From Pseudomonadota bacterium (lineage in GTDB: Bacteria; Pseudomonadota; Gammaproteobacteria; Burkholderiales; Burkholderiaceae): a stretch of 25,443 bases of DNA. A program made the position numbers and the translations under genes. Positions 17,484 to 25,443 of the stretch are shown here, in pieces. Each line of letters opens with the position of its first letter. Position 1 is the first letter of the stretch. The notes under the pieces are model-generated. The model was not told where the DNA came from and ran no database searches. It saw nothing but the letters and a program-made list of their open reading frames with translations. The stretch spans positions 1 through 25,443 of the forward strand of contig JAJYBQ010000008.1 of the NCBI GenBank assembly GCA_021778935.1, read 5' to 3'.

Positions 17484-19190
17484 ATGCATCCCACGGCGAT
17501 GTCCAACGGAACGCGATTCTTCGACACCTACGTGGCGAAGATGTCGGCTCCGACCATTGTGGAAATCGGCTCGCAGAACGTCAATGGGTCGCTGCGCGAG
17601 GTCTGCCCGGCGGGAGCGCAATACATTGGCCTGGATTTCGTCGACGGAGAGGGAGTCGATGTCGTCTTGTCGGACCCCTATCGCATTCCGTTTGACGCGG
17701 AAACGGCCGATGCGATCGTTTGCTCGTCGTGCTTCGAGCACTCGGAAATGTTCTGGCTGGTTTTTCTCGAAGCGCTCCGCATCCTGAAACCCGGCGGCGT
17801 GTTTTATCTCAATGTCCCTTCCAATGGGACGTTCCATCGGTATCCGGTCGACTGCTGGCGCTTCTACCCCGACTCCGGCCACGCCATGGTGACCTGGGCA
17901 CGACGCAACGGCTTTCGACCGCTGCTGCTCGAGTCCTACACGGCCCGGCAGCATGCGGATATCTGGAATGATTTCGTCGCCGTATTCCTGAAAGACGAAA
18001 GAAGCCTTGCGGAACATCCGGATCGCATTCTCGCCACGCATGATGCGTTTGAGAACGGATGGATGCATGGCTGTGACGGACTTCTTCGGGAAAATGGTTT
18101 TCCGGAAGATCTACAGCGAGTACAAATTCTTGGGAACGAGATTGCGGAACGGAATGGGCAGATTCACGAATGCCAGCAACGCCTAAGGGATCGCGACCAG
18201 CAGGCAACGAAGCTGATCCGCTTGCTCGTCGAACAGGATTCCCCCCGCCTTCGGGCCTGCCTGGAGAGCGACTGGTACCGGGAGCGCAACCGGGACATCG
18301 CCCAGCATCGGGTCGATCCGTATGAACATTGGTTGGCGCATGGCGCTGCGGAAGGTCGCCTGCCGTGCGAGGATCCCCCCGGTTTGGCCTGGGATCTGAT
18401 CCAGGATCGGATCCAGGAAGCGGCCGACCGCCGCGCCGCTGACCTGCAGCAGGCCTTCGCGCACCAACTGGATGCCGTTCACGGTGCAAACCAGGAGGAG
18501 ATTTCCGCGCTGAAAAGGGAATACGACAGCCGCGAGCGGGTCTTGCACGAGGTCTTCGCCCGAAACCAGAACGATCGACTGGAAGAGGTAAAAGGCGAAG
18601 TTTCGGAGCGATTGCAAGCACAGGGGCAGCGCATCGCCGAGCGCGATGCCGCACATGCGGAGCGACAGAACGCGCTGCAGGAATCGATTCAAACGCAGAT
18701 CGACGCACTGGCCTCACGCATCGAGGCGCTCCGGGAAAACCAGGAGCGTCATTCGCATCAGACACGGCGGGAAATGGCCGATCTGTTCCACGAGCAGGAG
18801 CGTCGCGCAGCGGAGCGCGATCGAACCGTTCTCGCGGCGTCGCAAGATCAGCAGGAAAAATGGCACGCGAAAGTCGACGCCCTGGAAGGGAACATGGCGG
18901 CGCACAACCGGGAGATCCACGACGCATTGCACTCCTGGATCGCGCAGACCGAACGGTTGCTCGAAACGGAACGCGACATGCTGCGAACCCAATACGACCA
19001 GTCGCTGGCGTCGCTACAGCAAGACCTGCGCACGCTGGAATCGTCGGTGGCGTGGCGCCTGAGCGCACCCATCCGCGCGATCACGACATTGTTCGGATCG
19101 AAGGTCGACCTGCCCCGCGTCGCCGCAATGCGCCCCGCGCCGGCGGGAAGGGTCGCGAATGTCCCGGAGCGCGATTCGCCCTCGGAATGA
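17484..19190 (+). CDS. SAM-dependent methyltransferase with long coiled coil
   Basis: The protein has 568 residues. Residues about 10-160 are a class I methyltransferase of the type found in polysaccharide loci (VEIGSQNVNGSLR, YIGLDFVDGEGVDVV, CSSCFEHSEMFW, ILKPGGVFYLNVPSNG). Residues about 261-295 hold one copy of the same D-W-Y ... VDP ... H-W ... G ... E-G-R repeat seen in the giant glycosyltransferase. Residues about 300-525 are rich in Glu, Gln, Arg and Ala in heptad-like order, a predicted coiled coil. The end, VAWRLSAPIRAI, resembles the SWRLTAPLR motif common at the tails of such coils. GAGGG lies just before the ATG. Methyltransferase plus coiled coil beside an ABC exporter recalls WbdD, which caps O-antigen chains and sets their length; that role is inferred and there is no kinase domain here. 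It may instead modify a sugar without a ruler role. Confidence 0.85.
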   Translation: MHPTAMSNGTRFFDTYVAKMSAPTIVEIGSQNVNGSLREVCPAGAQYIGLDFVDGEGVDVVLSDPYRIPFDAETADAIVCSSCFEHSEMFWLVFLEALRILKPGGVFYLNVPSNGTFHRYPVDCWRFYPDSGHAMVTWARRNGFRPLLLESYTARQHADIWNDFVAVFLKDERSLAEHPDRILATHDAFENGWMHGCDGLLRENGFPEDLQRVQILGNEIAERNGQIHECQQRLRDRDQQATKLIRLLVEQDSPRLRACLESDWYRERNRDIAQHRVDPYEHWLAHGAAEGRLPCEDPPGLAWDLIQDRIQEAADRRAADLQQAFAHQLDAVHGANQEEISALKREYDSRERVLHEVFARNQNDRLEEVKGEVSERLQAQGQRIAERDAAHAERQNALQESIQTQIDALASRIEALRENQERHSHQTRREMADLFHEQERRAAERDRTVLAASQDQQEKWHAKVDALEGNMAAHNREIHDALHSWIAQTERLLETERDMLRTQYDQSLASLQQDLRTLESSVAWRLSAPIRAITTLFGSKVDLPRVAAMRPAPAGRVANVPERDSPSE

Positions 19191-19414
19191 GGGCCGCAAG
19201 CGGGTGATCGCGCCGGGGAAGCGACGCCCCAATGGGATTCACCGCAACACCCAGGTCCCCCGGATCTCGTGGCAAACGCCGTGGCATTTCGAGAGGAAAT
19301 GCGCCGAAGACCATCCCGTCCTTTCGCGCCGACCAGTGCCTCGGCACCGCAATCGGCGATCCCGTAGTGCCGGAAATTGTCCCGGGCACCGCCGACCATT
19401 TCTCCGCTACCGGC
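19191..19414. other. Spacer between convergent genes
   Basis: The 224 bases lie between the stop codons of the plus-strand methyltransferase and the minus-strand sulfatase-like gene. I see no convincing hairpin followed by a T run and no recognisable gene. A short minus-strand frame starting near 19399 has no known motif. Confidence 0.4.
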
Positions 19415-20299
19415 TCATGCGACTTCCGGAAGACGGAACACCAGGGGCACCTCGACCACCTTCGGATGGTAGAAACCATGCTCCCAGCACCCATCCTCCC
19501 CCCAGCAGTCGCCGTGGTCGGCGCAGACGATGGTCAGTCCACCCGAAAAGGCATCGAGCAGTTCCTTCAGCACCCCGTCGACCCATTCCACGCAGGCAAT
19601 TTGCCGCCGTCGGCATTCGGCAGCATCGTTGCCGTCGGAAAACGGCACGCAGGGGTTGCGCGTGCCGTCCCAGTCGGCGTCCTCATGGAAATAGGGGACG
19701 TGGGTCTCACCCACATTGAGAAACGCGAACACCGGCCGGCCGCCGCTTGCGCTGATTTGCTCATCCAGCCAGGATACCTGGCGGCGCAGCGAATGACTGT
19801 TGCCGGAATACCAGAAACGATCGAAATCCCGCGTCAAGACCTGCCCGCATCCGGATTGCGGGTCGAACCAGCCCATGCCCGAGGTGCCGATCGTGAGATA
19901 CCCCTTGCGCCGGAAGCCGTCGATGATGCCCCGACCCTCCAGCGTCGTCCACTCGCCCCCCTTGCCGGACCACCCTCCGCCGACCATCTTGAAAAACTTC
20001 GCGAATTTCGGGTTCACCAGCGGTTGGCGGAGGCCCGCCACGCCGGGCGTGAACCCCATGAACATGGAAGCGTGCGAGGCATAGGTGAAATACCCCGGTG
20101 CTTCCGCCCGATACAAGGAACCGAGCGACTTGATCGCCGGCGCGGCTGCCGCTTCGAACGCGTCGTAGCGGCAGGAATCCAGGGTGATCAGGAGCACCGA
20201 TTCGGAAGGAGGGCGTTGCATGGACTCGGCACACGAACGGGGTGTCGGGTTTTTGTGGGCCCGGGCGCCCGCGACCGGGGGGAGCCCGGGCAGAGGCAT
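19415..20299 (-). CDS. Sulfatase / alkaline-phosphatase-superfamily protein
   Basis: Up to 294 residues. The core has the metal-binding arrangement of this superfamily: LLITLDSCRYDAF (Asp41 and Asp46 in the long form), FTYASHASMFMG with Thr in the nucleophile position, ETHVPYFHEDADW, and CADHGDCWGEDGCWEHGFYH near the C terminus. It would hydrolyse a sulfate or phosphate ester, or transfer a phospho group; the substrate is unknown. The ATG at 20299 has AGGGA upstream and lies 19 bases after the stop of the beta-helix gene, but the family-like sequence begins at the inner ATG at 20221, which is a credible alternative start. There is no signal peptide, so it is predicted cytoplasmic. It is oriented against the polysaccharide genes. 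The C terminus is short for a full sulfatase. Confidence 0.82.
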   Translation of the reverse strand: MPLPGLPPVAGARAHKNPTPRSCAESMQRPPSESVLLITLDSCRYDAFEAAAAPAIKSLGSLYRAEAPGYFTYASHASMFMGFTPGVAGLRQPLVNPKFAKFFKMVGGGWSGKGGEWTTLEGRGIIDGFRRKGYLTIGTSGMGWFDPQSGCGQVLTRDFDRFWYSGNSHSLRRQVSWLDEQISASGGRPVFAFLNVGETHVPYFHEDADWDGTRNPCVPFSDGNDAAECRRRQIACVEWVDGVLKELLDAFSGGLTIVCADHGDCWGEDGCWEHGFYHPKVVEVPLVFRLPEVA

Positions 20300-20318
20300 T
20301 GCGTTCCCTGGTGAGGCA

Positions 20319-21389
20319 TCAATAATTGGTAGCGCCGTTAGAAATCGTGCCGCTCGTTGCCGTGCTGGTGAACTGGATGTTGTTGTTGCCGTCGGTCGTC
20401 AGCACCGCAGGCGTCGCCTCCGATATTCCGGTGCTGCCGCCGACGAAGTTGTTGGAACGAACGAAAATGTTCGTATACCCGGCGGCGGAAACGCCGGTGC
20501 TGGTGCGGGACAGCATGAAGGTGCAGAACAGCACCTCCCCCCCCACCACGTTCGCCGTCGCGGCACCGTTGAAGCTGATGCCGCCGGCTACGTTCTTGGT
20601 CAGGTTCACGCTGTTGGCGAGCAGATGCGTCTTGGTGTCGGAACTGCTTCCGGAGACGGAAATCCCCCATCCCCCATTGCCCACGACATCGCCGTACTGC
20701 ACGTCGGCCACGACGTCGTCGCCCAGATCGATGCCGTTGCCGCTGGTGGTAAGGCCGTTGAAGTTCACGTTGACGGTATTCAGGTCGAGGGCGAGCGGAG
20801 TCGAGGTGGACGAGGCCGTGATCCCCGCGTTGGCGTTGTTCTTTACCGAGGAATTCGAAATGCGGATGAACGCCCCGGACGCCGTCGCCGAAATGCCGTT
20901 GACCAGGTTCATGATGGTCAGGTTATCCGCTTCGAGATACCCCACTGCGACGACATTGATGCCGTTGGTCCCGCCCTGGCCGTTGATGGTGATCCCGCTC
21001 AGTCGCACCGTCGCGCCCGGGGCGTTGACGGTGATGCCGTCTCCCGAGGAAACGGTGACTCCGGCATAGATCCCTTTCGGCGCGGTGATGTTCATGGCCT
21101 GGGAAATGGTCACCGGCCCATAACCGCCCGAGGTGAGGACCACGATCTCGCCGCCGGGATTGAGCACGGTGGCCGCGGCACCGAACGTGCGGCACGGCGC
21201 GGTCGGGGCGCAGTTGCTCGACGTGTTGGCATCCGAGCCGGTGATCGACACGAACGCTCTTGCGGTGGCCGCCATTGCCGGCGCAGCACCGCACAGCATC
21301 GCGGCCACACACGCCACGCCGACGCCCCCCCGAACCGCCCTCGAAACCCCCTTCCCTGCCCCGCGATTCCGAACGATTTTGATTTTCAT
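20319..21389 (-). CDS. Exported right-handed beta-helix repeat protein
   Basis: The 356-residue protein has an N-terminal signal peptide: basic residues, a hydrophobic stretch near 22-36, and a likely cut after APAMA (residue 40). The mature part opens with RAFVSITGSDANTSSN and CAPTAPCRTF, a start seen in many pectin-lyase-fold proteins. It continues with short strands rich in Gly, Asn, Ile and Val (ITINGQGGTNGINVV, NGISATASGAFIRIS) typical of parallel beta-helix coils. No catalytic site is recognisable and there is no anchor at the C terminus, so it is probably a secreted or surface protein; polysaccharide binding is possible. The ATG at 21389 was chosen because the signal peptide begins there and GGGGGAG lies immediately upstream. 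Longer upstream starts would bury the signal peptide. It probably shares a transcript with the sulfatase-like gene and is divergent from gspG. Confidence 0.87.
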   Translation of the reverse strand: MKIKIVRNRGAGKGVSRAVRGGVGVACVAAMLCGAAPAMAATARAFVSITGSDANTSSNCAPTAPCRTFGAAATVLNPGGEIVVLTSGGYGPVTISQAMNITAPKGIYAGVTVSSGDGITVNAPGATVRLSGITINGQGGTNGINVVAVGYLEADNLTIMNLVNGISATASGAFIRISNSSVKNNANAGITASSTSTPLALDLNTVNVNFNGLTTSGNGIDLGDDVVADVQYGDVVGNGGWGISVSGSSSDTKTHLLANSVNLTKNVAGGISFNGAATANVVGGEVLFCTFMLSRTSTGVSAAGYTNIFVRSNNFVGGSTGISEATPAVLTTDGNNNIQFTSTATSGTISNGATNY

Positions 21390-21649
21390 ACTCCCCCCAT
21401 CAATGAGAATGGTGAACCTGGGTGCGGCTTGCGGGCTGCTCCAGTCCGGGACTGTTCTGATCCCACGCCCCCCACCGAACCCCGCAGCACCGAGGTTCGT
21501 CAAACGGATCTCCCTCTGTCCTGCTGCCGCTGTTATCATTAGGCGACCCTTGCGGTGGAACACGTACGCGCGGAGCATAGCGCGTCCCCGTACAGGTCGG
21601 AAAGTGATCTGCGGCAAAAGAAACGACAAGGGCGGGCTCCCGATTCCCC
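21390..21649. other. Divergent intergenic region (beta-helix gene / gspG)
   Basis: The 260 bases separate two divergent transcription units and must hold both promoters if neither is read through. No strong -35/-10 pair is visible. TTGACG on the minus strand near 21500 and TTGCGG on the plus strand near 21550 lack good -10 partners. No repeat or RNA-like structure was noticed. Confidence 0.4.
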
Positions 21650-22093
21650 ATGATGTACTCGGCGAAAGAACGCGGCTTCACGCTGATCGAGTTGCTTGTC
21701 GTGGTGGTGATCATCGGCCTGCTTGCCGGCATCGTGGCACCCCGTTATTTCGGGCAGATCGGAAAATCCAAGGTCAATGTCGCGCGCGCGCAGATCGATG
21801 CCCTCGGCAAGGCGCTCGACCAGTACCGGCTCGATGTCGGCGCCTATCCCGCTTCGGCGCAGGGCTTGCAGGCGCTGGTGGTGAAGCCCGGCGGCGCGGC
21901 GAACTGGCAGGGCCCCTACCTCAAGCGGCAAGTGCCTCCGGACCCGTGGGGCCGCCCGTACCGCTACAAGTCGCCGGGCGACCACGGCGACTATGACCTG
22001 TATTCCTACGGCGCAGACGGGGTACCGGGCGGCACCGGAGAAAATGTCGACGTCACGTCGTGGGATGTCGCCCCGACGGGAAAACCCGAGTGA
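21650..22093 (+). CDS. gspG: Type II secretion major pseudopilin
   Basis: This 147-residue prepilin has a short leader (MMYSAKERG) cut before Phe10 by a prepilin peptidase and the conserved Glu14 (+5), followed by the hydrophobic helix LLVVVVIIGLLAGIVAP. The GspG-specific C-terminal part is present (LDVGAYPASAQGLQALV, PPDPWGRPYRYKSPG, YDLYSYGADG, DVTSW), including the calcium-binding region of the family, so this is GspG rather than a type IV pilin. Its job is to form the pseudopilus of the secretion machine. The ribosome binding site is weak. The stop overlaps the gspF start (GTGA). Confidence 0.96.
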   Translation: MMYSAKERGFTLIELLVVVVIIGLLAGIVAPRYFGQIGKSKVNVARAQIDALGKALDQYRLDVGAYPASAQGLQALVVKPGGAANWQGPYLKRQVPPDPWGRPYRYKSPGDHGDYDLYSYGADGVPGGTGENVDVTSWDVAPTGKPE

Positions 22094-23307
22094 CGAGCGA
22101 AGCATCGACCGTTTTCGAGGTCGTATCGATCACGCCGCAGGGCGCAGTACGGACGGAACGCCTGCGTGCCGGCAGCGAACGACAGGCGTTGGAGCAGGTT
22201 CGTCTTCGCGGGTTGCGCGCACTGACCTGCCGGGCGCTCGAACGCGAACGACGCACGGTGCGCGCGACCGGGGTCGGGCGCCATCGCCTCGATGTCGGCT
22301 TGTTCACGGACGAATTGGCGGCGCTGCTCGATGCCGGCCTGGGGGTCGGAGACACCTTGCGCACGCTGGCGGAAAAGGAGCCGGCCGGCCCGGCCCGGAC
22401 CGCGCTCGAAGCGGTCTGTCGCGACATCACCGAGGGCAGTCCGCTCTCCGCCGCGCTGGCGAATCAATCCGCATTCCCGCCGTTGCTGGTCGCGTCGATT
22501 TCCGCCAGCGAGCAGACCGGCGATCTGGTTTCCGCACTGCGCCGCTACTCGGCGCACCGCGAAGCGATGCGCCTGCTGCGCGGCAAACTGGTCGGCGCGG
22601 CGATCTATCCCGCCCTGCTGCTCGGCGTCGGCACGCTGGTGGTGTTCTTTCTCCTGGGCGTGGTGGTCCCGCGGTTTTCCGTCCTGATCGAGGATTCGGG
22701 CAATCCCCATTTGCCCTTCGCCTCGACGATGCTGCTCTCGTTCGGCAAGGAAGTCGCCGCCCGACCGATGGTGTTTGCCGCCGGATTCCTCGCCGCGGTC
22801 GCCGGCATCGCGATCGCGTTGATCCGCGCCGCCCGCAGCGGCTGGCAGATCGCCGGACTGCAGGAGGTCTGGATCATCGGATCGGTCGTGCGCCTGTTCC
22901 GCCACGCCCAGTTCTACCGAACGTCGGCGATGCTCGTCGAGGGCGGAGTGCCGGCGCTGCGCGCGCTCGAAATGAGTTCCCGCCTGCTCGCCGAGGCAGA
23001 TCAACGCGGGCTGGCCCGGGCGCGGCAGGAGATTTCCGAAGGCAAGCCCATCGGACCCGCGCTCGCGCAGGCCGGCATCGCCGACACGGTTGCGCTGCGC
23101 ATGCTGGAGGTCGCGCAGCGTACGGGCAAGCTCGCCGACGTTCTCGCGCGGATCGCAACGTTCCAGGAAGCGGCGTTGGGGCGCGCGGTGGATCTCGCCG
23201 CACGCCTGGTCGAGCCGGCACTGATGATTTTCATCGGCCTCGTGATCGGCGGGATCGTCGTGCTGATGTACATGCCGATCTTCGATCTGGCGACCAGCCT
23301 TCAATGA
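22090..23307 (+). CDS. gspF: Type II secretion inner-membrane platform protein
   Basis: The protein has 405 residues from the GTG at 22090, which overlaps the gspG stop. It has the two GspF/PilC domains: LFTDELAALLDAGLGVGDTLRTLAEKE, then GSPLSAAL and ASEQTGDL; and AQFYRTSAMLVEGGVPALRALEMSS, then LRMLEVAQRTGKL. There are membrane helices around LLLGVGTLVVFFLLGVVVP, around MVFAAGFLAAVAGIAIALI, and near the C terminus (LMIFIGLVIGGIVVLMYMPI). It anchors the assembly ATPase and pseudopilus in the inner membrane. It overlaps gspE by 4 bases (ATGA). Confidence 0.95.
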   Translation: MTSEASTVFEVVSITPQGAVRTERLRAGSERQALEQVRLRGLRALTCRALERERRTVRATGVGRHRLDVGLFTDELAALLDAGLGVGDTLRTLAEKEPAGPARTALEAVCRDITEGSPLSAALANQSAFPPLLVASISASEQTGDLVSALRRYSAHREAMRLLRGKLVGAAIYPALLLGVGTLVVFFLLGVVVPRFSVLIEDSGNPHLPFASTMLLSFGKEVAARPMVFAAGFLAAVAGIAIALIRAARSGWQIAGLQEVWIIGSVVRLFRHAQFYRTSAMLVEGGVPALRALEMSSRLLAEADQRGLARARQEISEGKPIGPALAQAGIADTVALRMLEVAQRTGKLADVLARIATFQEAALGRAVDLAARLVEPALMIFIGLVIGGIVVLMYMPIFDLATSLQ

Positions 23308-25013
23308 AGCGTGCCTCCATGGATGCGCCCCGCCTTCCCGACGCAGCCATCACCGCCGAAATCATTCGCAAAGCGGTCGACGGCGCGGGATCCGGCAGGC
23401 CGATCGAATCGCTTGCGCAGATCCTCGGCATCGATGGGCAGGCGCTGGTGCATGCGGCGGGTTCGTATTTCGGCCTCACGCCGATCGACCTCACGCGGAT
23501 GCGGGCCTATCAGGCCGATTTCGATGCAATCAGCTTTCTCGAATCCAGTCAACGGCATTGCGTTGCCCTGCGCGACGCCGAACGACGCGAGTGGGTCGTA
23601 TTGTCCGATCCGCTCGATGCGCGCACGCGATCGTGGGCGGCGGAACGCATGCGCCGACGACAGCGCGGCGCCATCCACTGGGCGCTGACGTCGACCGAGG
23701 AATTGCGGGCCTTCCTCACGCTCGCCGAGCACGGCATGCGCGCGATGGATTCGGTGGCGGTCACGGGGGGCACCGGCGCCGCGAGCGCGAGCGACACGAT
23801 TTCGGTGTCGCTGGCGGATATCAGCGCATCCAACAGCCCGATCGTCCGCCTGCTGGACTCGACGATCCATGATGCCCTCAAGTCGCTTGCCAGCGACATC
23901 CACCTGGAGACGCAACGGACCGGACTGGTGATCAAGTACCGCGTCGACGGGGTCCTGGACGTGATCAAGCGCGTCGACGGACTGAACTCCGCCGATCATG
24001 TCCTGTCGCGCGTCAAGGTGCTGGCGGAACTCGACATCGCCGAGCGGCGCATTCCCCAGGACGGACGATTCAAGGTGTCGGTCGGCGAGCGGGAAATCGA
24101 TCTTCGCGTCTCGATCATGCCGAACCTTTTCGGCGAGGATGCCGTGCTGCGGATCCTCGACCGCGGCAACCTCGGCGGCGAGGCCCGGACGATCCGCCTC
24201 GACGGCCTCGGCTTCGAGGAACGGGTGGTCGATTTCGTGCGGGGCGTGTCGGCGTTGCCGCATGGCATGCTCCTGGTGACCGGGCCGACCGGCAGCGGGA
24301 AGACGACCACGCTGTATGCGGCACTCACCGAAATCAACACCGGGCTGGACAAGATCGTGACGATCGAGGATCCGGTCGAATACCAGATGCCCGACGTGCT
24401 GCAGATCCCGGTAAACGAAAAGAAAGGGCTGACGTTCGCGCGCGGTCTGCGCTCGATCCTGCGCCACGACCCGGACAAGATCATGGTCGGCGAGATCCGC
24501 GACCCGGAAACCGCGCAGATCGCGGTGCAGGCGGCGCTCACCGGACACCAGGTGTTCACCACCGTACACGCCAACAACGTGTTCGACGTGATGGGTCGGT
24601 TTGCCAACATGGGGATCGATTCGTACAGCTTCGTATCCGCCCTCAACGGCATCCTCGCGCAGCGCCTGGTGCGCCGGAACTGCCCGCAGTGTTCGGCGCC
24701 CTACACCCCGACCCCGGATCTGCTGGCGCGCTCGGGCATCGATCCGGCCGTTGCACAGGACAGGATGTTCCGTCGCGGTGCGGGTTGCGCGCACTGCCGC
24801 GGCACCGGATACAAGGGGCGCCGCGCCATTGCCGAGACGCTGGCGGTGACCGACCCGCTGCGGGACCTGCTCGCCTCGCGCGCGCCGCTGTCCCAAATCA
24901 AGGAGTACGCCCACCGGAATGGTTTCATCGGTCTGCACGAGGCCGCGGTGGCCGCGGCCATGGCGGGGGATACCACGATCGAGGAGGTCAACCGTGCGAC
25001 CCGGATGGCGTGA
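23304..25013 (+). CDS. gspE: Type II secretion / pilus assembly ATPase
   Basis: This 569-residue cytoplasmic hexameric ATPase powers pseudopilus assembly. It has an N-terminal domain (about 10-150), a linker, then the catalytic core: Walker A GPTGSGKTTT (327-336), Asp box TIEDPVEY, Walker B IMVGEIRD (393-400) and His box TTVHANN. Four zinc-binding cysteines follow (Cys460, 463, 495, 498; CPQC and CAHC) as expected for GspE/PilB. All key residues are present. The ATG at 23304 overlaps gspF. The order G-F-E differs from the common C-D-E-F-G-H operon. Confidence 0.95.
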   Translation: MKRASMDAPRLPDAAITAEIIRKAVDGAGSGRPIESLAQILGIDGQALVHAAGSYFGLTPIDLTRMRAYQADFDAISFLESSQRHCVALRDAERREWVVLSDPLDARTRSWAAERMRRRQRGAIHWALTSTEELRAFLTLAEHGMRAMDSVAVTGGTGAASASDTISVSLADISASNSPIVRLLDSTIHDALKSLASDIHLETQRTGLVIKYRVDGVLDVIKRVDGLNSADHVLSRVKVLAELDIAERRIPQDGRFKVSVGEREIDLRVSIMPNLFGEDAVLRILDRGNLGGEARTIRLDGLGFEERVVDFVRGVSALPHGMLLVTGPTGSGKTTTLYAALTEINTGLDKIVTIEDPVEYQMPDVLQIPVNEKKGLTFARGLRSILRHDPDKIMVGEIRDPETAQIAVQAALTGHQVFTTVHANNVFDVMGRFANMGIDSYSFVSALNGILAQRLVRRNCPQCSAPYTPTPDLLARSGIDPAVAQDRMFRRGAGCAHCRGTGYKGRRAIAETLAVTDPLRDLLASRAPLSQIKEYAHRNGFIGLHEAAVAAAMAGDTTIEEVNRATRMA

Positions 25014-25443
25014 CGCACTGCGATGGCGGTCCGGGTCGCCCCTCCGCGCGCATATCGGCCCGCGATCCGTGGTCATCGAATCCGCATCCGGGATCGGCAA
25101 GCAACCGGCGCCGACGCGCGTCGTGGCGCCGAGCGGCGAGACGCCGGAAACGAGCCGCGGGCAAGAGGGGCTGACGCCGCCGGCGCACGCACTGGAGGCG
25201 CTCTCGCGGGCGCTGACCGCCATGGAAGGCGAGGTCGGATCGTTGCGGGGACGGCGCTGCGATGTCGTGATCGAGGACTGCTGGATGCTGTATGACATCG
25301 TGCGCGCGGACCTCGATGCCATGTCGTCCCGCGCCGCCGCCGCACTGGTCGCGGCCTCGCTCGCGGACTTGAGCGGCGCGGCGCCCGACGAGCTGCGCTG
25401 CCGTTGGCACCCGCAGGGCCGAAGCGCCTACACCCTGGCCAGA
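24994..25443 (+). CDS. GspL/PilM-like secretion protein, 3'-partial
   Basis: A frame of 150 codons starts with GTG at 24994 and runs off the right edge. GAGGAGG ends 6-7 bases upstream, a strong ribosome binding site, and the gene overlaps gspE by 20 bases. The block SLRGRRCDVVIEDCWMLYDI resembles the 'strand of an actin-like fold' opening of GspL/PilM-type proteins in similar gene clusters. Those proteins link the ATPase to the inner-membrane platform. The visible N terminus (about 65 residues rich in Arg, Ser, Pro) is not recognisable. The assignment rests mostly on context. Confidence 0.6.
   Translation, partial: MRPGWRDALRWRSGSPLRAHIGPRSVVIESASGIGKQPAPTRVVAPSGETPETSRGQEGLTPPAHALEALSRALTAMEGEVGSLRGRRCDVVIEDCWMLYDIVRADLDAMSSRAAAALVAASLADLSGAAPDELRCRWHPQGRSAYTLAR

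Noticed and set aside
15704..17527. Long minus-strand frame opposite the tandem GT2 gene
   Set aside because: It is a GC-driven shadow; the plus-strand frame carries clear GT2 motifs and the minus-strand translation carries none.
18848..19399. Minus-strand frame starting at 19399, downstream of the sulfatase-like gene
   Set aside because: It overlaps the methyltransferase gene heavily, has a ribosome binding site too close to its start, and shows no recognisable motif.
19232..21542. Long plus-strand frames across the sulfatase-like and beta-helix genes
   Set aside because: The minus strand encodes recognisable metal-site motifs, a signal peptide and beta-helix repeats; the plus-strand translations show no family pattern.

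Overview
The window is GC-rich (a hand-counted 60-base sample at 14401-14460 gives 42 G/C) with tightly overlapping genes. It looks like a proteobacterial chromosome, most likely a betaproteobacterium. That placement is inferred from gene families and composition only; there is no rRNA or marker gene to test it. About three quarters of the window is a surface-polysaccharide (capsule-type) locus read left to right. The right end is the start of a type II secretion-like operon.

Region 1 (1-7789): the 3' part of a large reducing type I polyketide synthase (AT, DH, methyltransferase-like, ER, KR, ACP; the KS lies off the left edge). It is translationally coupled to a PLP-dependent alpha-oxoamine synthase. 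Together they could make a reduced acyl chain and release it by decarboxylative condensation with an amino acid, giving a sphingoid-like aminoketone lipid. Three GC-rich palindromic repeats of one family lie in frame inside the PKS (711-750, 789-828 and, inverted, 2059-2094).

Region 2 (7875-13737): a KpsE/CtrB/BexC-type export protein and a KpsM-type ABC permease, with no KpsT ATPase beside them, then a 1213-residue protein joining an RgpF-like, a WsaF-like and a GT2 rhamnosyltransferase-type domain. Composition changes sharply inside the permease gene (about 9190) and recovers at the 3' end of the giant gene (about 13560), next to a remnant of an apparent IS630-type transposase. This is an imported cassette within an otherwise GC-rich locus. 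An A9 run sits between the RgpF-like and WsaF-like domains of the giant gene.

Region 3 (13738-19190): rmlA and rmlC (dTDP-L-rhamnose synthesis; rmlB and rmlD are not in the window), a two-domain GT2 glycosyltransferase whose first GT domain looks eroded, and a methyltransferase with a long coiled coil. The last could cap the chain and act as a length ruler in the manner of WbdD. The rhamnose genes fit the rhamnosyltransferase-type domains of the giant enzyme.

Region 4 (19415-21389, minus strand): an exported right-handed beta-helix protein followed by a sulfatase/alkaline-phosphatase-superfamily protein, probably one transcription unit.

Region 5 (21650-25443): gspG, gspF and gspE in overlapping order, followed by the start of a GspL/PilM-like gene cut by the window edge. 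No RNA genes, CRISPR arrays, complete insertion sequences or convincing terminators were seen.
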